A stretch of 64,000 nt of DNA, taken from contig FN649739.1 of NCBI GenBank assembly GCA_000310025.1, positions 2,464,810-2,528,809 of the forward strand, given 5' to 3'. The position numbers were made by a program, and so were the translations under genes. Shown here one piece after another: positions 1 to 9,917 of the stretch (within the stretch, counting starts at the first letter, position 1; each line of letters begins with the position of its first letter). The notes under the pieces are model-generated. The model was not told where the DNA came from. It saw only the letters and a list, made by a program, of their open reading frames with translations, and did not search any database. This DNA is from Ectocarpus siliculosus (Eukaryota > Sar > Phaeophyceae > Ectocarpales > Ectocarpaceae).

Positions 1-3000
1 GATAATGATGAAGCAACTCGAAAGAATCAACAAACAGACCTGCACTGTATTGTTTTTGCTTCGAAAGTTTCGCGTTTGTTATTCTTCTTCCGAGCCCCGA
101 GCGAAAAGGAGGAGATACCGGCCTTGCAGAGAACACTTTTCCCTCCGACCCGTTTCTACCTCCTTTCTATTGTGCGTCTCCCTCTCTCCCCATATTAATC
201 TCTCTCTCTCTTCCTCTTTTCTCTCCAAACAGCAACCGAGGTTTCTGTTTCCTCCGGTCAAGGGAAAGAATAATTTTCCACGAGATGACCAAGTCCCCAA
301 ATAATGGCACCCTACTACATTTTCTTCGCCAACATGGCACTATTCATGCAGTAGAATTGGTTAGTTATTGTTTATGACTGCCACACCGTTCCTTCCCCGG
401 ATTGCCCCCCGACTCCGTCACTTCGTAGCGAATTGTTTCATTAATCCTCGGTATGTTTATTGTCTACGGTATGTACATGTAGCCTTAGTTTCCTGCCGTT
501 CGCAATTGGTCCGCCTGCTGGCACTGTCGTTATTGTACTGCAGATTTTCGTAGAAATACACACAAACTGAACATTTTCCTTGGTCAACACATTAGCGCCG
601 TCGACGCTATTGAAAGAAGCAGAAACAATGTAATTGCGACGGTTACTCTATCGGGCTGACTATCTATGTAGAATCCCTCCGCAGTTGTCGATCGCGCTGT
701 CGCGCATACCGTCATCATCCCCTATTCTGCATACCTCCGCACTTCTCCCGCCCAGGATATTGTTTAGATTTCCGAAGGTAAGCCGGCTGCCATGGTTTGT
801 CTGATTCATTTCCTCGCATCCATACAAATGCACGTCTTGGCTTGTCCATAGAGCGCGACCTGAGAGGTATTTGTACCTGACTCTTGAGACGAAGTAGTAC
901 TGAAGCATATGGCTACATACTGTAGCTTCTTGTTCAGCATTCCGTCTGCCAACGTAGACACTGCGGATGCCTAGCGTGCCCGGCAGAAGGTCGCCCTTCC
1001 GTCAGAACGCCCCATCGTCCGGAGCTCGACGTGTTACTTGGTGTCGAAGAGCATGATATCGCATCTGAAGTCTATCACAGAATGGAACATGGCAAACCGA
1101 GGGTGGTGGTAGTCGCCTTCTTCGAGATCTTCCTACTCAACAAGCAACACGTTCTCAACACCAACCCTCTATTCATGTCTGTATAATTTCGTCACCACGA
1201 TTGTTTATGTAGCTTGCAGCTTCTACCTACGGCAAGGTGCTGCCTTCCTAGAGGAAGAGATCCGATCCAGGGTCAGATAAACTACGTACGTCGGTTGAGC
1301 CAAACATTTTTCAGTTACAGCAGCGGGCAGCAGCAGCTGCCGTTACAAAAGTCGACTATTGTGCACGTCGATTACTCACGAAAGCGTGTGTGTGAGGTGC
1401 GGAAAAGTCACCTCGCTTAGATCCGAGTTATGTAGGTATTATCTACAAGTAGGCCGCACTAGGACAGGGTTTCGAGGTTATTAGGGAGGACATCACCACG
1501 ATCGGCCTGCTGTGGATCGGGTCACTGCTGCTGTGTGCATACAACGATGGATCTCACAGGTTTTGGTGCCGTTTCGGCAGCAAAGGACAGTTAGTTGCGC
1601 CGCATTGTTCGCACGGGCAGGTCGCAGGTGCATAATCTGCTGCTGGAGGCCTCTCCAGGATCTACTCAGGGCGGCTTTCTCGGCGTGCCCGTGCCATTGG
1701 CGCCCTGCACAACAGAGCAATTACGTCTGACAAAGGTACGCTGCGCTTCGGATGCCTGGTGACTGCTTTTTCGAATGTATGCTGGGACTTCGTTTGTGAC
1801 AAAAGAGCAACATGAGCCGTAATGTCTTGGCGGCCCTGGACGGGACAGTCTGAACTGTGTACTGTAGTACTTGTATTCTGTTCCTGTACCTCGGACTTAA
1901 AATAGGCTATCCTCCACACGGTATGTGCTTGTAATATCTGTGCTTGCAAGAAAAACACGCCTAAAGGAGTAGTCTACTCATCGTCCGAGACAGGGGCCTT
2001 CACACTACAGTGTATTGAAGTCTACATCAACACCGCGGACTGTGTTGCCATCAGGATTCTGTCCGAAAGCCACGTACACCGGATGCGTAATGCCTATAAC
2101 AACGTACGGCGCAAGCTAGTATCTCGTTTTCTGCATGCTGTACCCTGCCCACAACGAATGGTTCGGCAAACAGCATTAGACAAGTCTTCTGCAGAGGTTG
2201 CGTTTGCATATATTGGCGGACAAACGCCCCGACTCACAGCAACACATCGATCGAAATCCGCTCAACGTTCGGAAAATGAAGCTGACTTGCTGAAACTAGG
2301 GCCCGTTACGGAGGGATGCAAATATATCAGCGATAGTCCACTCGTTAACATCTGTACGTGCATTGTGGTGGCGGGGACAGACTGTATCGCGTCAACCGAG
2401 GCACTCACAATCAGCGAGTTTTGGCATTACCGTACCTGGCAGCTCGCCGATGTAATTTCACATCCTAATGGCATGAACCCCGGGATCGACGTTCGCCCCA
2501 ACCTTTACCCGTTGTACATGCATTGCTCGGCGAGCAGCCCGATCGATCAGCTCCTTGGACGCTGACAAGATGGATACTATTGCACACAGATGGAAGCGAA
2601 ACTCGCGCACCATCGACAGAACATCAACATCGGGAGAGTTGGATGCAGAAGCACTCCGTCATCCAACTGATTTTCAACGCACCATCAAGTGAGCGGATAC
2701 CTGGTCAAACATTGTATTGATACAACACCGGGGGAATAAACGACGGATGAGGGAATGGGCGCTTTGGAAGACGCTCTATTCGAGCTCAATTCGGTCCTCT
2801 CCCCGTCGCTCCCTGTTGAATGATGCGGCACCTTACATATCACAACGTACTGCAGCGCATGGTTAGCAGGCGTGGAGGGATGGGGGACAACGGCTCGTCA
2901 TGAAACGCGCCCTACTGATGGGTTCTTCACACAGCTGTCCTAGCTGCTAGACAATCGCCAGCCCACCCGTGCTACGCGCTACGAAACACGGGCATGCGTT

Positions 3001-3383
3001 TGCACTGTTCCGAAGAATCAATCGGGGGATCTTGCAACCGACCGAGTACACTGTATCACTTGGGACTCTCTAGTTGTTGTTTTTCGGAACCTCCCACCTG
3101 CCTTTTTTGCATCTAGAATACGTCGGGCTGCGCGTGCGGTTAACCTATCGTCTCCTCTAAATGTCAGGTCGGTGGAAGAATGTACGGCGGAGGCAGGGCA
3201 TGGAGTAACGTCTAATGCTTGGAGGAAACGACTAGAGTCGGCAAAAAGCGAGGTCAAGACGGCTTGCCTGAAAGCCATCTCATCAAAGGGTACAAGACCA
3301 GGTGTGTGCACATGACGTTCTTCCGCGGAAACTCCGCAAGGATATGTGGGAATTTCGGCTGGGTGCGTATGTTTTCTCAATTG

Positions 3384-3424
3384 CATCGACCGTGCTAACC
3401 GGCTGACCAATAACCGGGCGTCAA
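3384..3424 (-). repeat. SINE-like short repeat, family A
   Basis: The core reads CATCGACCGTGCTAACCGG then CTGACCAATAA, ending in GCGTCA. Related copies lie near 6105, 26226, 28261 and 53211. Read on the minus strand it gives a tRNA A-box-like string (TGGTCAGCCGGTTAGCACGG), so a tRNA-derived SINE head is a reasonable reading. No B box was recognised. Confidence 0.5.
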
Positions 3425-4079
3425 CGCGTGTTTTGCTGCGGTACTGGGGTCAATTCTCATGCCCGTGTTGTATGCATACATTACTCCCTCCATACAATGG
3501 ACCAGCGGCACAACAGCGGCAATGGTGCATCTGAGAGCTCCGTCTATCATCATTCCCGGGGTTGAGAGATTCTCTAGACTGCTTGCTGGCGCGTTTCGGG
3601 CGTCGATAACGTTCGTTCAACGGTCGTCTACGAAGCGACTTGTACCTATTGGTTGAAGCAAGAAATACCTGACTTCACCTCTCCTGCTGTTGCTTCTCGG
3701 TGTGCACTTTCCGAGCAGATGCTATCCTCGAGGCCGCTAACGTCTTCGTGGAGAAAATCTCTTCCACCTACACGGACGAGAAAGTCGACCAAGTGAAAAC
3801 TTTCAGGCAAGAAGATCAGATGCGTTGGTGTACATTGGATACATACGCATTCATGATTGGGATACGGCATTTTGTCCATGCACGACAATTTCTCCAGTTT
3901 TCCCCCAGCACCAAGATGCACCTTTCCCGCCGTAGGGGAAGAAGACGCCGTGAGCGTCAACACCGACATGAACGGAGAGCGGCCTCGAATCCTACCGTGA
4001 ACCCCGGAGAGAGACAGGAATGGGGCCGAGGAGGAAAAGAAGGCCGGAAGTACTAGCACCAGGTGAGATGTTTGATATG

Positions 4080-4250
4080 GAGTTGTTGCTTTGTGTTGAT
4101 GCTGCTGTTGTCGTGGTGGCCGACCTCGTTGTAGTTATCGTTGCTGGCGTTGCGGGATGTCATTGTCGTCGTTGTTGGTGGTGGCATTGTTGTTTCGTGG
4201 TGCCGCCTGTTGCTGGTTGGAAGCTGGGTCGATGTGGAAGTATGTTTGTT
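4080..4250. repeat. GTT/GTC triplet-rich low-complexity tract
   Basis: A run of degenerate GTT, GTC, GCT and GGT triplets. It keeps several frames open on both strands and produces T/N/H-rich or V/C/G-rich translations. I read it as simple sequence, not as a gene. Confidence 0.5.
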
Positions 4251-4534
4251 GACGTATGGCCTCACCCTATTTGTTGTACGCATGTGCCATGTACACGTTG
4301 CGCGTATTTCAGCGTTCTCTCGACCCTGTTCATACCATAGGAGAACGCTTCGTTCCCACGAGGGTCCCGCGAGTAACCCGATACTTTTTTACTATCCGCC
4401 GGAGGCGTCGGCGAGAGACAGGGTCGCCGTCAGTGCCAGTGACGAATAACGCCCCCAAGAGAGGAAATGGTTGAACGACAACCCGATCGATCTGTACCTG
4501 GGGTTAGTAGGCATGTGTCGTGCCACAAGCGTAT

Positions 4535-4640
4535 CCGTACGCCTAAACCTAGACCTACTTTTAGCGTAACTCTAGTCCTCCTAACCCTGGAACTCCAACG
4601 TCAGCGTATGTCTAACCCTAGTGTTAACCCTGAACCTCGC
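4535..4640. repeat. Degenerate telomere-like repeats (CTAAACCT / CTAACCCT)
   Basis: Spaced motifs CCTAAACCTAGACCT, CCTAACCCTGGAA, CTAACCCTAG and TTAACCCTGAACC occur within about 100 bp. They resemble diverged TAACCCT telomere units. They are interstitial, since unique sequence lies on both sides. Confidence 0.4.
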
Positions 4641-5498
4641 TCTACCTCGTAAGTGCCACAGGCGTAGCGATAGGCATAAGCTTATTGGCCAATCGGGGTC
4701 ACACAGCAGAAAGGCCGAGACAAACGTTTTCTGTTCTGCAATATTCTGCTGTGCCTCTCACAATATTTAGAAACGAATCAACCGCTCCTTCCTTCGTCGA
4801 CTGTGAGCTGAACTGTTACTTACACGCGGACTATGTGTGTACGTTTCAGCCCGATCTATTCAGGCGTCCGTCTACGCCTTTCGGAATACATTTGATGTAT
4901 CAGGCGGGTGTCGTACAGGATATGGGTAATAACAAAGGGCAATCAAATACGTTCTGCGTCGTGGCGGATGTTATCTATGGCCGTGTGCAATGGTGATAAT
5001 TCACCCCCCACGGTGAAGCTAAGACCGACAATCTCCCACCTGCGAGGCTAGATGATGGTTTGGTCGAGGCAGGGTTGGCTCTTGTGGCATGGAGCTGAAA
5101 AACGGCTGTATGGGGCATGGGCGCTGTTTATCCCGTATGTCGTGAGAGCATGTGGGCTTCGGTCCTAGAGTTCGCACCCCATGGGATGTCCGCTGAACAC
5201 TGATAGTTAGAGCAGGTTTTACTCCGAGTGTATCATACGCGAAATACACGAAACGGCTGGTGTGCTGCTTGTGGCGCGCCTGTTTTGTACAAGCGCGCAA
5301 AGATCGAACTTCCTTTCGGCACTTAAATTCAAGCACAGCCGTGCCTTACCGAATATGAGGCGTTTGGTTTGCCGGGATGCCCAAGCAACCCATGACATAC
5401 ATATCTGGTTTGGCGCATCAAACGAAAGCGTATGATCAACGTCCTGCACGCTTGTGAAACGCAGCCTGGGCCGGCGAAAACCCGGAATAACGCTACGC

Positions 5499-5548
5499 CC
5501 CGGGATTGTCGGGATGCGAGGTCAATGGCCTAACGACTACGGCATGCG
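5499..5548 (-). repeat. SINE-like short repeat, family B
   Basis: On the minus strand this reads GCATGCCGTAGTCGTTAGG, then CCATTGACCTCGCATCCC. It matches 24614-24661 and more distantly 20957-21000. The GTAGTCGTTAG(A/G)(G/C)CATTGA string resembles a tRNA A box and D-arm, which suggests a tRNA-derived element. Confidence 0.45.
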
Positions 5549-5605
5549 TTTACATCATACACCCCCTACTCACCATCTATGCGAAACACGGTCGTATTGG
5601 TGCAG

Positions 5606-8600
5606 GCACATGACCCGAGAGGCGTTTCGACAGCGGGGCACGGGTGGCGGCGGTGTTGGTACCGGCCACGACGGCGAGGATAGTCGTGATCCCGGTGGTG
5701 AAGGCGCGAGCAGTGGTAGTAGTAGCCAAGATGCTGGTCCTCGCGGTGACGCGGAGCGTTGGAACGGTGGCGGCGGTAGCGTCGCCGCTGGTGCTGACGG
5801 CAACCAAGGAGGTGATGCTCGTGGTCTGGCTGCTGCTGCCGCTCCTGCTTGCGATACCGGCGACGCCGCCGCTGCTGTTGTGGGTAGTGGTGGTAGGACA
5901 AAGCCGAATTGTGGATGTATGGATGAAACCAAGGTGCACATATTTTCGTCGTCCTTCTTCACCAAGCTCGTGGAGAAGGACATCGACGAGTTCAATGTAA
6001 GTCAGTCTCTTTGTGTGATGCATGAGTGTGTTGGCGTTAGCGTCGATCGCGATAGCCGCTGACGTACGGATTTGTGTGTGTGTGTGTGTGTGTTTCTTTC
6101 AGTAGCATAGACCGCGCGATATAGCCGGGAAAATACGTCTGCGCTGCAGTTGAGTTGAGTATTATGCGCAATAGCGCTTTTTGTGGTGTGTGTGTGCTTC
6201 TCGCCGTGTTGGCCTTTAACCATAAACTATTACGGCCCAGCTATTCGAGGGTTTGTATCTCCTCGATCAGACACTGACGAGGACGCGAAGCACACGTAGC
6301 TTGGTGAATCTCTCCCATGATATTTGGAACGAATTTCCTTCACGAAAGGCAAGGATAATTTACTTGGCGACCCCCGCCTTCCCCTGCAACGGGTTATCGA
6401 CGATCTAACTACGACAATGCCCAAGCTGGACCTACTACTGTACCCTCACTCTGACTCCCTCACGAATTCCTATTATTCGCACACCCTCTGCCGCTTATCA
6501 GGCGGCGTACGGCGGTGTCAAGCGTTGGTCCCGGCACGTGGATCTCTTCTCGATGAAGTTCGTCATGGTACCGGTGGTGGAGGACGAGCACTGGCGCCTC
6601 GCGTGCCTATGCAACCTGAACAAGCTCGAGGTGCGGTATCTACGGCGGTATCAATATTGCGTCATACGGGAGATCTTAAGCAACTACCCTGGCAGACTGC
6701 GTGTCGGCAGACTACAGTAGTAGACCCACACGGAGATAAGCCGAAGGTACCGTGCAGACGGACTTTGTTTCTATTGTCTTTGGTGTGCCGGCCAAATGAG
6801 GGTTCAGTCAGCCACCGTGTGCTACTTTAGCTCTTGTGGTTTTCAGCAGATGGCGTTGAAATCAGGTAAGGTATCCATGGGACAGCGTCGCTCCTGCCTT
6901 GCACCCTACTCTTGGCGAAGTTCATTATCTAGACCTGTGAGGGCACAAAGTGCAAGTACTGCTGCCTCTCGTTTGATTCGAGCAGGATTTGATCAGGGCA
7001 TGCATGTTTCCTATGTACAAGGTTCGCCAGCTAACGCACCGCTATTCCTTGACCTTTGGCGCTGGGGACTACCAAAATGAAAATACAAACGTGTGTAGGT
7101 GGGCAAGGGATCGATGGTCTACCACAGCGACGACGCCCGGCCGTGTATGTTATTTTTGGACTCGCTCGGTAGCAAGGGTCACGACTCCGCGGACATCCAC
7201 GAATACCTGTCCATGTAAGAGGAGGGGGGAGAGCCAGAGATCATTGCACCAACCAGCAAGGGATAAGCACAGTTGGTTGTTGTTGATGATGATGTCACCG
7301 TTGTTGTTGTCGTCGCTGCTTTTCTTGATGCTTCTCTGATAACATGGTTTCATTCACACCTCGCGGATGAAGAACCGAGCGATCAATCTCGTCTAACTTG
7401 ACATGCCTATGGACGATCTGATTCGCCTGGTACCTGCAGGCGAAGTGGAAGGATACCGGGCGAGGCGATCTTGTGTTTGATCCGGATGTTCTTCCCCTCG
7501 TGTGCCCGCAAGCGCCCACGCAGCCGAACGCCTACGCCCGCGGAGTGTACGTTCTACGCTTCGCAAAGGGAAGCTCCAGCTTGTGCCCGTGCATGGTTTG
7601 CACAATCTCCGCTTACTACTTAGGGGATACAGGGCTGAGCCGCTCTATTGGTGCGATTAGTCGTGGATGCACGAACATACAATTGAAGCTCCAGCTTGTG
7701 CCCGTGCATGGTTTGCAAAATCTCCGCTTATTACTTAGGGGATACAGGGTATTACTTAGGGGATACAGGGCTTAGCCGCTCTATTGGTGCGATTAGTCGT
7801 GGATGCACGAACATACAACTGTTTTTTTTCGTCGCTTTGACCCCTCTCTTGTTCTTGTCCGAAACTTGACGCCGCGTGAACCCACATAATTCACCTCTAC
7901 CCGGTTGTTCTTTTGTAGTTTCTGCATCGCAAGTCATTGTGTCGTTTCCTGCCTTGTTTTCGGTGGGATAACATGCTAGTTATTTCTCGAGTGTAGTGTT
8001 TTCTTCAACCGCGGCATCGCAAGCGAAAAGCGGGTAACCAATGACCAGGCGTCAGTTTGGTTTCTTGGTCATGGTATGTCTATGTGTGTCTTTTTTTCCT
8101 TTCAGAGAGGTTTTCGGGGCAAGTAGGTTTTTCTTGGCCTTCGTCTCGATAGGGGGTCCGCGTTCCACGACCCTGTTCTGTTGAGGAGCCTTGGTGTTGT
8201 ACTAGATACCCCGACTGTTCGCCCTTGAGGACATCTTCGAATTGCGGTCTTCTACGATTACGCCTGACCCCCTGCTGATGTGTGCCCGTGTTTGCGCTGG
8301 TGATACTTATCACACATGTTTCCCTCGCAGGAGATGTACCAGAAGTGGCCGGTGGTGAAGGAAGCAGGCGTCAACGATGGGATGCAGGCGCACTTCAATC
8401 CCGAACTCTTCAGCCCCTCGGACATCACGGAAGAGCGCCGTATGCTCGGGAAGCTGCTGCAGGACTGCAAGTAAGCACCCCGACTATTTAGCCTACTGAA
8501 CCCTTTTAACAAACACCCGGTAACCCCAGTCGGTCCCTCGTTGGTCACACGTACCACTGCTTTCTGGCCGAGTCTGCCACCCTCCGGTGGCGGCGTTTTG

Positions 8601-9917
8601 GAGATATTTGCTATTCTGCCGCACTCGGATTCTCTTCGGTGAATGGTGTCGAAGCTTAAGGTTTGCGATGCCGCACACCGTCGCTACCTGATAGTGTGAG
8701 GTCATCTGGTGGCATTGCGGAAAGTGGTTATTTCGCTCGACACGCGTGGAATCAATCAAAGTATGGTACGAAACATCATACAGAGGGGCAGCCGACGCAA
8801 GGCGAGACTCGCGTGTCTTTTGGGGGGTATTGGAATCCTTGAGTCTAGGTCCGGTGGCGCCGTCCGACACTGCACGCGGGAAAAAAACATCTGATGAGCT
8901 GGTTGGAACGGTATTGCGCTTGTGCTGGGACCACTAGTGTTGAGTGGTTGCTGCTTTGTGCCCCTGCCTGAACTGCCCCCCCCCCCCCTCCGCCCTCCCC
9001 GGGGGTTTNNNNNNNNNNNNNNNNNNNNNNNNNNNNNNNNNNNNNNNNNNNNNNNNNNNNNNNNNNNNNNNNNNNNNNNNNNNNNNNNNNNNNNNNNNNN
9101 NNNNNNNNNNNNNNNNNNNNNNNNNNNNNNNNNNNNNNNNNNNNNNNNNNNNNNNNNNNNNNNNNNNNNNNNNNNNNNNNNNNNNNNNNNNNNNNNNNNN
9201 NNNNNNNNNNNNNNNNNNNNNNNNNNNNNNNNNNNNNNNNNNNNNNNNNNNNNNNNNNNNNNNNNNNNNNNNNNNNNNNNNNNNNNNNNNNNNNNNNNNN
9301 NNNNNNNNNNNNNNNNNNNNNNNNNNNNNNNNNNNNNNNNNNNNNNNNNNNNNNNNNNNNNNNNNNNNNNNNNNNNNNNNNNNNNNNNNNNNNNNNNNNN
9401 NNNNNNNNNNNNNNNNNNNNNNNNNNNNNNNNNNNNNNNNNNNNNNNNNNNNNNNNNNNNNNNNNNNNNNNNNNNNNNNNNNNNNNNNNNNNNNNNNNNN
9501 NNNNNNNNNNNNNNNNNNNNNNNNNNNNNNNNNNNNNNNNNNNNNNNNNNNNNNNNNNNNNNNNNNNNNNNNNNNNNNNNNNNNNNNNNNNNNNNNNNNN
9601 NNNNNNNNNNNNNNNNNNNNNNNNNNNNNNNNNNNNNNNNNNNNNNNGTCCCCCCCCCCCCCCCCCCCCGGTGGTGTTTCGGTTTACCCGCGGCCTTCGT
9701 CCAACCGAAATGATGCAGGGTCCGCTACAAACGTGAGGAGGAGCAACAAAGCTCCGAGAAGAGGAAGGCCAGTGGCAATACCCACGCCGGCTCCAACAGC
9801 GGTTCAGAGGTGGAGGTAGAGGAGCCTCCGCCAACGATGTCGTCCGGTGACCTGTCCGACGCCTGGTGCTGCCGGTGGAACAACAAGAACAACCCCTCTC
9901 TTGCCACCCAGCGGTGA
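5606..9917 (+). CDS. Ulp1/SENP6-7-like SUMO protease, catalytic Cys lost (5' end not found; possible pseudogene)
   Basis: Ulp1 (C48) peptidases cleave SUMO from proteins or mature its precursor. Homologous blocks in order: a HIFSSSFFTKL block ending at 5996; exon 6502-6630 with VKRWSRHVDLFS and the catalytic-His motif EHWRLACL (His 6589-6591); exon 7099-7214 with PCMLFLDSLGS (catalytic Asp 7159-7161); exon from 7440 with QPNAYARGVYVLRF; exon 8331-8470; and last exon 9719-9917, a basic then acidic tail ending in TGA. The last two exons join in phase across the sequence gap. The active-site block normally reads Asp-Cys-Gly; here it reads Ala-Arg-Gly (7536-7544), so the nucleophile is gone. Exon phases at 7214/7440 do not join, and no clear donor follows the RFAK codons near 7568. 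A Gly/Ala/Ser-rich stretch (about 5640-5930) precedes the first block and may be a loop insertion or intron. Family identity is secure. Whether this is a pseudoenzyme or a decaying gene is open. Confidence 0.72.
6074..6094. repeat. (TG)n microsatellite next to a diverged family A copy
   Basis: A run of TG dinucleotides inside a ULP intron. A diverged family A core follows at 6105-6149 (CATAGACCGCGCGATATAGCC). A TG-rich stretch also precedes the copies at 26226, 28261 and 53211, which suggests the TG tract belongs to the element. Confidence 0.5.
7571..7821. repeat. 115-bp tandem duplication with nested 21-bp duplication
   Basis: 7571-7685 is repeated almost exactly from 7686 to 7821. The second copy also carries a nested direct duplication of a 21-bp unit (7729-7749 and 7750-7770, TATTACTTAGGGGATACAGG plus G). 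The first copy begins directly after the last recognisable ULP codons, where a splice donor would be expected. The near identity of the copies implies a recent event or an assembly artefact. Confidence 0.85.
9009..9647. other. Assembly gap (639 N) flanked by poly-C
   Basis: Unknown bases with C homopolymers on both sides (about 8980-9000 and 9650-9669). The gap lies inside the ULP intron 8471-9718, so no ULP coding exon needs to be missing. The homopolymer flanks suggest a sequencing-quality break. Confidence 0.95.

Larger units (their letters stand above)
1..5605. other. Region without a recognised gene
   Basis: I recognise no protein family on either strand here. The open frames present (for example 2083-2565 on + and 3018-3410 on -) have no motif, no convincing splice context and mixed codon use. 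The N-terminal exons of the ULP gene further right should lie in or before this stretch, since the usual Ulp1 opening motif (a Leu-Asn-Asp before the first helix) was not found after 5606; I could not locate it here either. Visible structure: a SINE-like copy at 3384-3424, a GTT/GTC triplet-rich tract at about 4080-4250, and degenerate telomere-like CTAACCCT motifs at about 4535-4640. Confidence 0.5.

Noticed and set aside
2083-2565. Plus-strand frame of 160 codons
   Set aside because: No motif, no clear ends and no neighbouring exon that would join in phase.
3700-3780. Possible N-terminal exon of the ULP gene (frame with VFVEKISSTYTDEKVD)
   Set aside because: It lacks the Leu-Asn-Asp opening motif of Ulp1 proteases and no donor in a suitable phase follows.
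8845-9834. Long frames on both strands spanning the first N block
   Set aside because: They are open only because unknown bases cannot encode stops; flanking sequence is poly-C.
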